Origin: Aquibium microcysteis
GTDB taxonomy: Bacteria > Pseudomonadota > Alphaproteobacteria > Rhizobiales > Rhizobiaceae
Length of the DNA stretch: 64,000 nucleotides
Direction: 5' to 3'
Assembly (NCBI RefSeq): GCF_014495845.1
Contig: NZ_CP061080.1
Coordinates: 3,958,001-4,022,000 of the forward strand
In this document: positions 49,513 through 57,170 of the stretch, in pieces
How positions within the stretch are numbered: the stretch's first letter is position 1
How the letters are laid out: each line of letters opens with the position of its first letter
The notes under the pieces: model-generated
What the model was told of the DNA's origin: nothing
Databases searched by the model: none
What the model saw: only the letters and a program-made list of their open reading frames with translations
Made by a program: the position numbers and the translations under genes

Positions 49513-49622
49513 CAAATCCGCGACGAGTTGAAGACTCCGAGCAGCCGACCGGGACGCCAAGCGGCATAGATCGATCCCGGAGGCCAACACCCGGCAGCGC
49601 GAAGCGCCCCCGGGTGCTTTTT
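49513..49622 (+). ncRNA. Candidate small RNA upstream of ffh
   Basis: About 110 bases between a consensus-like promoter and an intrinsic terminator, with no start codon plus ribosome-binding site inside. Besides the terminator it can form the stem CCGGGA (49549-49554) with TCCCGG (49575-49580). It lacks SRP-RNA hallmarks (GGAA tetraloop domain) and is not 6S-like by eye. It could instead be a terminated leader of ffh. Not matched to any named RNA. Confidence 0.42.
49588..49622 (+). terminator. Intrinsic terminator upstream of ffh
   Basis: CACCCGG (49588-49594) pairs with CCGGGTG (49610-49616), with an inner GCGC-GAA-GCGC stem, followed by CTTTTT. It lies 168 bases past the hydrolase stop and 112 bases before ffh. 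Confidence 0.85.
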
Positions 49623-49642
49623 GGCTTTGGGCGGTTCGGTAC

Positions 49643-49663
49643 GGGGACAGTTCGCCTGTTTCC
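49643..49663. repeat. GGGGACAG hairpin upstream of ffh
   Basis: GGGGACAG-TTCGC-CTGTTTCC; pairs fully if G-U is allowed. It shares the GGGGACA core with the hairpins at 12.7 and 28.6 kb. Confidence 0.3.
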
Positions 49664-49734
49664 GGCATTTCATCCCGGGCGCGGACGCATTACCTCTCGG
49701 GCATCGTGCCGATGCAAGAGACTGAGGAAACCGG

Positions 49735-51315
49735 ATGTTCGAATCCCTCCAGGAGCGCCTTGGCTCCATCCTGAACGGGCTGACCGGCCGCGGCGCCCTC
49801 TCCGAGGCGGACGTCTCGGCGGCGCTGCGCGAGGTTCGCCGCGCGCTCATCGAGGCCGACGTGGCGCTCGACGTCGTGCGCTCCTTCGTCGAGAAGGTGC
49901 GCGAGAAGGCGGTCGGCGCGGCGGTCCTGAAGTCCATCAAGCCCGGCCAGATGGTCGTCAAGATCGTCCATGACGAACTGGTCGCCATGCTCGGCGAGGA
50001 AGGCAAGGCGATCGACCTCAACGCGCCGGCCCCGGTCGTCATCATGATGGTCGGCCTGCAGGGCTCCGGCAAGACGACGACGACCGGCAAGATCGCCCGG
50101 CGGCTGACCGAGCGCCAGGGCAAGAAGGTCCTGATGGCCTCGCTCGACACGCGCCGCCCGGCCGCGCAGGAGCAGCTGCGCCAGCTCGGCGAGCAGGTGA
50201 AGGTGGCCACCCTGCCGATCATCGCCGGCCAGTCGCCGGTCGACATCGCCAGGCGCGCCGTTCAGGCCGGCAAGCTCGGCGGCCATGACGTCGTCATCCT
50301 CGACACCGCCGGCCGCACCCACATCGACGAGCCGCTGATGGTCGAGATGGCCGACATCCGCAAGGTGTCGTCGCCGCACGAGATCCTGCTGGTGGCCGAC
50401 GCGCTGACCGGCCAGGACGCCGTCAACCTCGCCCGCAACTTCGACGAGCGTGTCGGCATCACCGGCCTCGTGCTGACCCGCATGGACGGCGATGGCCGCG
50501 GCGGCGCGGCGCTGTCGATGCGCGCCGTCACCGGCAAGCCGGTCAAGCTGATCGGCGTCGGCGAGAAGATGGACGCGCTGGAGGAGTTCCATCCCAAGCG
50601 CATCGCCGACCGCATCCTGGGCATGGGCGACATCGTCTCGCTCGTCGAGAAGGCCGCCGAGACCATCGACGCCGAGAAGGCGGCGGCGATGGCCAGGAAG
50701 ATGCAGTCCGGCAAGTTCGACCTGAACGACCTCGCCGAGCAGCTGCGCCAGATGCAGAACATGGGCGGCATGGGCGGCATCATGGGCATGATGCCCGGCA
50801 TGGGCAAGATGAAGGACCAGATGGCCTCGGCCGGCCTCGACGACAGGATGTTCGGGCGCCAGCTCGCCATCATCTCGTCGATGACCAAGGCCGAGCGCGC
50901 CAATCCGGACATCCTGAAGCATTCGCGCAAGAAGCGCATCGCGGCGGGCTCGGGCACCGACGCCGCCGAGATCAACAAGCTCCTGAAGATGCACCGCCAG
51001 ATGGCCGACATGATGAAGGCCATGGGCGGCAAGGGCAAGGGCGGCGGCATGATGCGCGGCCTGATGGGCGGCATGGCGCAGAAGATGGGCCTCGGCGGCC
51101 TGATGGGCGGCGGCCCGATGGGCGGAATGCCGGACCTGTCGAAGATGGATCCGAAGCAGCTCGAGCAGCTGAAGAAGCAGGCGGAAGCGGCCGGTCTCGG
51201 CGGCCTGCCGAAGGGCCTTCCGGGCATCGGCGGCGGCGGCCTTCCGGGTCTGCCGGGCGGACCGCGCCTGCCGGGTCTCGGCGGCGGCTTCCCCGGCCTG
51301 CCGAAGAAGAAGTGA
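49735..51315 (+). CDS. ffh: Signal recognition particle protein Ffh
   Basis: GTPase that binds signal sequences of nascent membrane proteins and docks with FtsY. The 526-residue product follows GAGGAAA. The N domain is followed by G-domain motifs GLQGSGKTTTTGKIA, DTRRPAAQEQLRQL, DTAGRTHID and TRMDGDGRGGAALS. The Met-rich M domain contains the RNA-binding SGTDAAEINKLLKMHRQM, then a long Gly/Pro/Leu-rich tail (about 430-526) that lengthens it beyond the usual 450-500 residues. First gene of ffh - chorismate mutase - rpsP. Confidence 0.98.
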   Translation: MFESLQERLGSILNGLTGRGALSEADVSAALREVRRALIEADVALDVVRSFVEKVREKAVGAAVLKSIKPGQMVVKIVHDELVAMLGEEGKAIDLNAPAPVVIMMVGLQGSGKTTTTGKIARRLTERQGKKVLMASLDTRRPAAQEQLRQLGEQVKVATLPIIAGQSPVDIARRAVQAGKLGGHDVVILDTAGRTHIDEPLMVEMADIRKVSSPHEILLVADALTGQDAVNLARNFDERVGITGLVLTRMDGDGRGGAALSMRAVTGKPVKLIGVGEKMDALEEFHPKRIADRILGMGDIVSLVEKAAETIDAEKAAAMARKMQSGKFDLNDLAEQLRQMQNMGGMGGIMGMMPGMGKMKDQMASAGLDDRMFGRQLAIISSMTKAERANPDILKHSRKKRIAAGSGTDAAEINKLLKMHRQMADMMKAMGGKGKGGGMMRGLMGGMAQKMGLGGLMGGGPMGGMPDLSKMDPKQLEQLKKQAEAAGLGGLPKGLPGIGGGGLPGLPGGPRLPGLGGGFPGLPKKK

Positions 51316-51328
51316 GCGGGAGGAAGGC

Positions 51329-51685
51329 TTGAGCCACGCACACCACACCGACGATACCGCTGCGCGCGCCCGCGAGATCCTCGCCGGCTACCGCGCCTCG
51401 ATCGACAACATCGACGCCGCGCTCATCCACATGCTGGCCGAGCGCTTCCGCTGCACCAAGGCCGTCGGCGTGCTGAAGGCGGAGCATGGCCTCCCGCCCG
51501 CGGATCCGAGCCGCGAGCAGCAGCAGATCGAGCGCCTGCGCCGGCTGGCGAAGGATGCCCAGCTCGACCCCGACTTCGCGGAGAAGTTCCTCGCCTTCAT
51601 CGTGAAGGAAGTGATCCGCCACCACGAGATGATCGCCGCGGCCTCGGCCTCGGCCGACCAGGACAGCGCCCCCGCGGGCGCGTGA
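51329..51685 (+). CDS. Chorismate mutase, AroQ class
   Basis: A 118-residue helical enzyme converting chorismate to prephenate for Phe/Tyr synthesis. The AroQ features are [52 protein letters not shown] split over helices 1 and 2, with active-site Arg and Lys residues. The start is TTG 51329 with GGGAGGAAGG immediately upstream. It lies 13 bases after ffh, a position held by chorismate mutase in many rhizobial genomes. No signal peptide. Confidence 0.93.
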   Translation: MSHAHHTDDTAARAREILAGYRASIDNIDAALIHMLAERFRCTKAVGVLKAEHGLPPADPSREQQQIERLRRLAKDAQLDPDFAEKFLAFIVKEVIRHHEMIAAASASADQDSAPAGA

Positions 51686-51737
51686 CGAACCGGCCGCAAG
51701 GCCATCGAAGACAGACAGGACATCAGGAGAAAGAACA

Positions 51738-52127
51738 ATGTCGCTGAAGATCAGACTGGCCCGCGCAGGCTCCAAGAAGCGCCCCTACTACCACGTCGTC
51801 GTCGCCGACGCCCGCTCGCCGCGCGACGGCCGCTTCATCGAGGCCATCGGCGCCTGGAACCCGATGATGCCGAAGGACGGCGAGCGCGTGAAGATCGACG
51901 CCGAGCGCGCCCAGCACTGGATCGCGCAGGGCGCCCAGCCGACCGACCGCGTGCTGCGCTTCCTCGACGAGGCCGGCATCGCCAAGCGCCCGGCCCGCTC
52001 GAACCCGAAGAAGGCCGAGCCGGGCAAGAAGGCCCAGGAGCGCGCCGCGATGCTGAAGAAGACCGAGGAGGCGCTCGCCGCCAAGATGGCCGCCGAGCGC
52101 GCCGCGTCCGAGGAAGCCGCTTCCTGA
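51738..52127 (+). CDS. rpsP: 30S ribosomal protein S16
   Basis: A 129-residue small-subunit protein. The conserved N-terminal domain begins [20 protein letters not shown] and includes [19 protein letters not shown]. The Ala/Lys/Glu-rich C-terminal extension (about 85-129) is typical of alphaproteobacterial S16. A strong AGGAGAAAG precedes the ATG. In relatives rimM, trmD and rplS follow; here a 12-bp-stem hairpin ends the unit and a toxin-antitoxin pair follows. Confidence 0.98.
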   Translation: MSLKIRLARAGSKKRPYYHVVVADARSPRDGRFIEAIGAWNPMMPKDGERVKIDAERAQHWIAQGAQPTDRVLRFLDEAGIAKRPARSNPKKAEPGKKAQERAAMLKKTEEALAAKMAAERAASEEAAS

Positions 52128-52153
52128 TCTTCGACCACCCCGGCCGGACGTGC

Positions 52154-52179
52154 GAACGGCGGGCCTCGGCCCGCCGTTC
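52154..52179 (+). terminator. Hairpin closing the ffh-rpsP operon
   Basis: GAACGGCGGGCC/GGCCCGCCGTTC, a perfect 12-bp stem with almost no loop, 27 bases after the rpsP stop. No T tract. Confidence 0.6.
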
Positions 52180-52286
52180 CCGCGTCGAGGGTCAGGTGCG
52201 GGATCGTCCCGGTCCGGGACGGCACCTGCGTGCATCTTGACGATGGTGGGCGGCAGGACGACTATACGGACGACAGGAGCGCCATC

Positions 52287-52553
52287 ATGACCGTGAAGAC
52301 CGGTGTGAGCCTGACCGAGCGCCACCATGCCTTCGCACTGGCGAAGGTGAAGGAAGGGCGGTTCGCGTCCATCAGCAGCGTCGTCGCCGCCGGAATCGAG
52401 CAGATCATGCACGACGAGGAGGAGCGGGAGATCGCCCTCGATGCGATGCGCGAGACGATCACGCAACGCATGTCCCTTCCGCGAGACGAATGGATCGACC
52501 TCGAGGAGGATGACCTTTTCGAGCAGGCACGGCAGCGTCTCGCGGCCCGATGA
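52287..52553 (+). CDS. ParD-like antitoxin
   Basis: An 88-residue protein with the ParD/CopG ribbon-helix-helix pattern (TVKTGVSLTERHHAFALAKVKEGRF, SISSVVAAGIEQIM) and an acidic C terminus (EWIDLEEDDLFEQARQRL) for toxin neutralisation. ATG 52287 has CAGGAG upstream; an in-frame codon at 52230 is less likely. It is followed 6 bases later by a broken ParE gene. It should still be able to bind DNA. Confidence 0.9.
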   Translation: MTVKTGVSLTERHHAFALAKVKEGRFASISSVVAAGIEQIMHDEEEREIALDAMRETITQRMSLPRDEWIDLEEDDLFEQARQRLAAR

Positions 52554-52559
52554 GCCGGA

Positions 52560-52880
52560 ATGGTCTACCGCCTGTTCCGTCATCCCGACGTGGCACGCGA
52601 CCTGCGCGCCATCGAGGACTTCGTCGCCGGCTAAGCCGGCACGGCGGTGGCGCTTCGCAAGCTCGGCGAGATCGAGCGGTCGTTTCGTCGCCTCGGCGAG
52701 AACCCGCACATCGGTTCGATCCGGAACGAGATCCATCCCGGGCTTCGGGCGATACCGACGGCGCGTAAAGGCGTGATTGCCTTCGTCGTCGACGACGAGG
52801 CACAGGCGGTTTTCATCGTGAGCGTCACCTACGCCGGAGCGGACTGGTTCGCGACCGTCGCAAACCGCGTCGGTCCATAG
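52560..52880 (+). pseudogene. ParE toxin pseudogene (in-frame TAA at codon 25)
   Basis: Translated from ATG 52560, the frame reads MVYRLFRHPDVARDLRAIED FVAG, then TAA (52632-52634), then continues in the same frame as AGTAVALRKLGEIERSFRRL, NPHIGSIRNEIHPGLRAIP and ends VTYAGADWFATVANR. Together this is a complete ParE/RelE fold of normal length (about 106 codons). The stop falls where related ParE proteins have Tyr or Asp, so a TAC/TAT to TAA change is the simplest explanation. No frameshift is present. An internal GTG at 52647 could restart a 77-residue fragment lacking the first helix. Selenocysteine-type recoding does not apply to TAA. Confidence 0.88.
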
Positions 52881-52923
52881 CAGGCCGCTAGGCTCACGCT
52901 CCGGCCTGCCCTCCGCCCCGTTC

Positions 52924-53535
52924 CTACCCCTCCACCGCCAGCGTCACCACCCGCACCAGCCCGCGCGCGGCGCGGCGCTGCTGCTGGGGGTCGGGGATGC
53001 GCAGCTTCATGCCTTCGAGGCCGTCGATCGTCAGCGAGGCGAGGAGGGTCGGCGACAGGTCGCGCGCGGCGAGGTCGACGCCCGTGCGCGCCACCTCCTC
53101 CGCGATCGCGCCGCCGATGGCCCGGCAGAGCCCATCCTTCCAGCGCGCCACGAGATCGGCGGCGAGGTTGTTCTTCATGTCGAGGATGTCGCCCGCATGC
53201 GGCGAACCGGCCAGCCGCTCGTGCAGCGAGAAGACCGCGTCCTCCATCAGCCCGGTGAGCCGTTCGCCGAGGTCGCCCGGCTGCGCCAGCGCCCGTTCGG
53301 CGGCCGCCACCGACTGGTCCATGATGTCGGCCGCGATCGCGCGGTAGATGTCCGTCTTGTTGCGGAAGGAGAGGTAGAGCGCCGGGCGCGACATCTCGGC
53401 TGCCCGCGCGATGTCGTCCATCGTCGTGCGCTGGTATCCGTAGGCGAGAAACACCGACATCGCCCCGTCGAGGATGCGGGCACGCTTGTCGGCCTCGCGA
53501 TTGCCCGTCTCCGGCGGGCCGGCACTGCTGTCCAT
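52924..53535 (-). CDS. TetR-family regulator of the molybdenum hydroxylase operon
   Basis: A 203-residue regulator starting at ATG 53535 behind AGGGAA; an in-frame codon further upstream (53601) would extend across the operator. The N-terminal TetR helix-turn-helix is ILDGAMSVFLAYGYQRTTMDDIARAAEMSRPALYLSF split across helices 1-4, and the ligand domain is all-helical. It is divergent from the iorA-like gene with a 25-bp palindrome between, so it most likely represses that operon and itself. Ligand unknown. Confidence 0.94.
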   Translation of the reverse strand: MDSSAGPPETGNREADKRARILDGAMSVFLAYGYQRTTMDDIARAAEMSRPALYLSFRNKTDIYRAIAADIMDQSVAAAERALAQPGDLGERLTGLMEDAVFSLHERLAGSPHAGDILDMKNNLAADLVARWKDGLCRAIGGAIAEEVARTGVDLAARDLSPTLLASLTIDGLEGMKLRIPDPQQQRRAARGLVRVVTLAVEG

Positions 53536-53563
53536 CACGTTCCCTGATCGTCCATGACCCTCA

Positions 53564-53588
53564 TTGACAAAATGACGATTTTTGTCAA
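53564..53588. promoter_or_regulatory. Palindromic TetR operator
   Basis: TTGACAAAA (53564-53572) and TTTTGTCAA (53580-53588) form a perfect 9-bp inverted repeat with a 7-base centre, between the divergent tetR and oxidoreductase genes. TTGACA also resembles a -35 element on both strands, so binding would block both promoters. Confidence 0.75.
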
Positions 53589-53651
53589 CATGTATCCTCA
53601 TCCAGGGCCGGAGAACGGCCCCGCACGAGACGACAACGAAGGGTATCCCTC

Positions 53652-54113
53652 ATGCGCCTGACAGTCGACGGCAGACCGATCGAGATCGATGCCGACCCGG
53701 AAATGCCGCTTCTCTGGGCGCTGCGCGACCTGGCCGGCGTGCTCGGCCCGAAGTTCGGCTGCGGCATCGCGGCCTGCGGCGCCTGCACCGTCCTGATCGA
53801 CGGATCGCCCGTCCGCTCCTGCGTCCTGCCGGTCGGCAGCGTCGAGGGCGAGGTCACGACGATCGAGGGGCTCGCGCGGGACGGCACGCTTTCGGTGGTC
53901 CAGCAGGCCTGGCTCGACGAGCAGGTCGCCCAGTGCGGCTATTGCCAGGCCGGCCAGATCATGAGCGCGACGGCGCTCCTCGACGAGATCGAGAACCCGA
54001 CCGACGAGGACATCGACAACGCCATGTCGGGCAATCTCTGCCGCTGCGGCACCTATCCGCGCATCCGCGCTGCCATCAGGCGCGCGGCGGCGACCAGACT
54101 GGCGAGGGCCTGA
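53652..54113 (+). CDS. [2Fe-2S] subunit of a molybdenum hydroxylase (isoquinoline 1-oxidoreductase alpha type)
   Basis: Electron-transfer subunit, 153 residues, with two [2Fe-2S] clusters. The plant-ferredoxin-type cluster uses Cys37, Cys42, Cys45 and Cys57 ([12 protein letters not shown]). The helical-domain cluster uses Cys95, Cys98, Cys130 and Cys132 ([18 protein letters not shown]). It precedes the molybdopterin subunit by 2 bases. There is no FAD subunit gene, which marks the IorAB type that passes electrons to a cytochrome. Confidence 0.95.
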   Translation: MRLTVDGRPIEIDADPEMPLLWALRDLAGVLGPKFGCGIAACGACTVLIDGSPVRSCVLPVGSVEGEVTTIEGLARDGTLSVVQQAWLDEQVAQCGYCQAGQIMSATALLDEIENPTDEDIDNAMSGNLCRCGTYPRIRAAIRRAAATRLARA

Positions 54114-54115
54114 CC

Positions 54116-56392
54116 ATGGCGAGCCTCGGCACCATCACCCGCCGCGCCTTCCTGATCGGCGCCGCCGCGGTCACCGGCGGCATCGCCGTCGGCTATTATT
54201 ACTACCGGCGACCCTATCCCAATCCGCTGGAAGACGACCTCGCCGCGGGCGAGGCGACGTTCAACCCCTATGTGAAGATCGCGCAGGACGGCAGCATCAC
54301 GGTCATCGCTCCGCGCGCAGAAATGGGTCAGGGCATCTCCACCACCCTGGCAGCCCTTGTGGCCGAAGAACTCGACGTGCCGCTCGCGGCGGTCACCGTC
54401 GAGCATGGTCCCGCCTCCTATGCCTACTACAATTCCGAGATGCTGGCGGAAGGCGGACCCTTCCCCTTCTGGGACGAGAGCATCATGTCCGAGGCCGTTC
54501 GCGGGGCCATGGGTGGCGTGGGCAAGGTGCTCGGCCTGCAGGGCACCGGCGGCTCCTCCTCCACGCGCGACGGGTTCGACCGGATGCGGCAGGCGGGAGC
54601 AGCCGCCCGCCAGATGCTTGTCGCGGCCGCTGCGACGTCGCTCGGCGTCCCCGCCCGCGACCTTGCCACCGGCGGCGGCCGCATCTCCCATGCCGCCTCG
54701 GGCCGCTCCCTCGGCTATGGCGATGTGGCGGTCGCGGCTGCGAGGCTCGACCCGCCTGCGGACGTGGTGCTGAAGCGGCCGGCGGACTGGACGATCCTGG
54801 GCAGAGCTCAGAACCGCGTCGACATGCGCGACAAGGTCACCGGCGCTCCGATCTTCGGCGTCGACGTCATGCAGCAGGACATGCTCTTCGGCACGGTGCG
54901 CATGAGCCCGCGTTTCTGGCAGAAACCCACGCGCGTCGACCTGTCGAAGGCGCAGGCGATGCCGGGCGTGGTCAGGATCGTGCCGATCGACACCACCTAC
55001 GGCAGCGGGTTCGGCGTCATCGCCGACAACACCTGGGCCGCCTTCAAGGCTGCCGAGGCGATCGAGGTGGAGTGGGGCGAAGCCGACTACCCGGTCGACG
55101 GCGCCGCCATGACCGCACGCCTGATCGAGGCGCTCGCCAGCCCCGGCGGAAACGCCGCCCGGGACGATGGCGACGTCGACACCGCCTTCGCCGACGCGCC
55201 GGGCGAGCGGCTGGTCGAGGCCGAGTACCAGGTGCCGTTCCTCGCCCATATGTGCATGGAGCCCATGAATGCCACGGCGCGCCTGAAGGACGGCGTTCTC
55301 GATGTCTGGTCGCCGAACCAGTTTCCGACGATGACGCGGCAGCTCTGCGCGGCCGTCGCGGGTGTCGAGACCGAAAGCGTCAACATCCACACCACCTCGC
55401 TCGGCGGCGGCTTCGGCCGGCGCGGCGAGATGGATTTCTCCCTCTACGCTGCCGCCCTCGCCCGGGAGGCCGACGGCCGTCCGGTCAAGGTCACCTGGAC
55501 GCGCGAGGAAGACACCCGCCACGATGCCTACCGTCCGGCCGCAGCCGGACGCTTCCGCGCCCGCCTCGGCGCCGACGGCCTGCCCGAGGCGGTCGACATG
55601 CGGATCGCTTCGCCCTCCGTCATCGCCGGCATCCTGCGGCGCACCTTCCCGTCGATCTCGCCGATGGGACCGGACAAGGCGATCGTCGACGGCGCCTGCA
55701 ACCAGCCCTACACGATCCCGCACTACCGCGTGACCGGCATCGAGGCGGAACTGGGCGTGCCGGTCGGCTTCTGGCGCGCCGTCGGCAACTCCTTCAACGG
55801 CTTCTTCCACGAGTGCTTCATGGACGAGATTGCCGTTCGGGGGGGCCTCGACCCGGTCGAACTGCGCCGACGCCTGATGAAGGATTTCCCGGCTGCGATC
55901 GCCGTCGTCGACAAGGCGGCAGCGATGTCGGCCTGGGGCGCACCGCTTCCTGAAGGCACGGCGAAGGGCTTCGCCTTCACCCTGTCCTTCGGCTCCTGGG
56001 TGGCCGAAGTGGTCCAGGTGTCGCAGACCGGCGCCGGACTGCGCATCGACAAGGTCTGGATCGCGGCCGACGTCGGCACCGCACTCGACCCGGGCATCAT
56101 CGAGGCGCAGCTCGTCTCCGGCGCCGTCTATGGCCTCTCGGCCGCCATGGGCCAGGAGATCACCTTCGCCGACGGGATGGTCGAGCAGTCCAATTTCCAC
56201 GACCACGATGCCATGCGCATGCACCAGTGCCCGGACTTCGAGGTCGCGATCCTGGAGAACTTCCACAGGATGGGTGGCGTCGGCGAGATCGGCACGCCGC
56301 CGGCTCTCCCTGCTCTCGCCAATGCCGTCTTCGCCCTGACGGGCAAACGCATCCGCAGCTTGCCGCTGTCGAAGGAGGTCGCCTTCGCATGA
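54116..56392 (+). CDS. Molybdopterin subunit of an IorB-type aldehyde/N-heterocycle oxidoreductase
   Basis: Catalytic subunit, 758 residues. The N terminus carries a twin-arginine signal (ITRRAFLIGAAAVTGG), so the enzyme is folded and exported by Tat, probably carrying the 2Fe-2S subunit along. Cofactor and active-site stretches include PRAEMGQGISTTLAALVAEE, TTSLGGGFGRRGEMDF, FWRAVGNSFNGFF and the catalytic Glu724 in GGVGEIGTPPALPA. Annotated homologues act on isoquinoline, aldehydes or nicotinate-like compounds; the true substrate is not evident. The end overlaps the cytochrome gene (ATGA). Confidence 0.94.
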   Translation: MASLGTITRRAFLIGAAAVTGGIAVGYYYYRRPYPNPLEDDLAAGEATFNPYVKIAQDGSITVIAPRAEMGQGISTTLAALVAEELDVPLAAVTVEHGPASYAYYNSEMLAEGGPFPFWDESIMSEAVRGAMGGVGKVLGLQGTGGSSSTRDGFDRMRQAGAAARQMLVAAAATSLGVPARDLATGGGRISHAASGRSLGYGDVAVAAARLDPPADVVLKRPADWTILGRAQNRVDMRDKVTGAPIFGVDVMQQDMLFGTVRMSPRFWQKPTRVDLSKAQAMPGVVRIVPIDTTYGSGFGVIADNTWAAFKAAEAIEVEWGEADYPVDGAAMTARLIEALASPGGNAARDDGDVDTAFADAPGERLVEAEYQVPFLAHMCMEPMNATARLKDGVLDVWSPNQFPTMTRQLCAAVAGVETESVNIHTTSLGGGFGRRGEMDFSLYAAALAREADGRPVKVTWTREEDTRHDAYRPAAAGRFRARLGADGLPEAVDMRIASPSVIAGILRRTFPSISPMGPDKAIVDGACNQPYTIPHYRVTGIEAELGVPVGFWRAVGNSFNGFFHECFMDEIAVRGGLDPVELRRRLMKDFPAAIAVVDKAAAMSAWGAPLPEGTAKGFAFTLSFGSWVAEVVQVSQTGAGLRIDKVWIAADVGTALDPGIIEAQLVSGAVYGLSAAMGQEITFADGMVEQSNFHDHDAMRMHQCPDFEVAILENFHRMGGVGEIGTPPALPALANAVFALTGKRIRSLPLSKEVAFA

Positions 56393-57003
56393 GGCGCGCG
56401 ATATTGCTGACAGTCACTGCCATCCTGCTCGCGGGCGCTGCCGGCGCCCAGGAAGCGGCGTCACCCGCGCCGATGCCGACCGTCGAGGCGTCCCCCGTCG
56501 ATCCTGCCGCCGGACTTGCCGCCTGGGAAGAGATCCATGCCGTCCTGTCCCATCCGCGCTGCGCCAACTGCCACGTCGAGGACGAGCGTCCGCGCTGGTC
56601 GGGCGCCCACTACGGCGCGACCCGCGTGCATGCCTTCAACGTGATGCGCGGTGCCGACGGATCCGGCTTCGGCAATCCCGGCCTGCGCTGCACGACCTGC
56701 CATTTCGAGAGCAATTCCAGCGTCCTGCACGGCCCGCCGGGAGCCCCGGGCTGGCATCTGGCGCCGGTCGAAATGGCCTGGTTCGGCAAGAGTTCGGCTC
56801 AGATCTGCGCCCAGATCAAGGACCCGCAGCGCAATGGCGGCCGGTCCGTGGCGGACGTGGCCGTGCACGTGCGCGACGACGCCCTCGTCGGCTGGGGCTG
56901 GGCGCCGGGACCGGGTCGTGAACCGGCCCCTGGTTCGGCGCAGGAAACCTTCGCCGCGCTGGAGCGATGGAACGCGGCCGGAGCGCCCTGCCCGGTCGAA
57001 TGA
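56389..57003 (+). CDS. Dihaem c-type cytochrome subunit of the molybdenum hydroxylase
   Basis: A 204-residue exported protein with a signal peptide (AILLTVTAILLAGAAGAQ). Two haem-binding motifs are present: CANCH (58-62) and CTTCH (101-105). Its ATG overlaps the stop of the molybdenum subunit, so it is the third gene of the operon and the likely electron acceptor for the periplasmic enzyme. Some databases label such proteins isoquinoline oxidoreductase subunit. Axial ligands cannot be assigned with certainty. Confidence 0.87.
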   Translation: MRRAILLTVTAILLAGAAGAQEAASPAPMPTVEASPVDPAAGLAAWEEIHAVLSHPRCANCHVEDERPRWSGAHYGATRVHAFNVMRGADGSGFGNPGLRCTTCHFESNSSVLHGPPGAPGWHLAPVEMAWFGKSSAQICAQIKDPQRNGGRSVADVAVHVRDDALVGWGWAPGPGREPAPGSAQETFAALERWNAAGAPCPVE

Positions 57004-57170
57004 GTATTCGATCAAGAAAACTGACTGTTTCCCGTCTCCACTTTGGAGTACACAGCGCCACGAAAGTGACCGCGGCGGTTGCGGATTGAACGCGACTGTC
57101 TTCGGCCCCACATGAGGGCGGCGCATGCGTCGAAGGAACGCCGGTTGCGCAGGCCGCGCAGGAACGGGAC

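Noticed and set aside
49513..49622. SRP RNA (ffs) or 6S RNA next to ffh
   Set aside because: The GGAA-tetraloop domain of bacterial SRP RNA and the long open hairpin of 6S RNA are not seen.
52632..52634. In-frame TAA in parE considered as programmed readthrough
   Set aside because: No known recoding signal and TAA is the strongest stop; a nonsense mutation or sequencing error is simpler.
54053..56266. 737-codon minus-strand frame opposite the molybdenum subunit gene
   Set aside because: Antisense shadow without family features; the plus-strand gene has all expected motifs.
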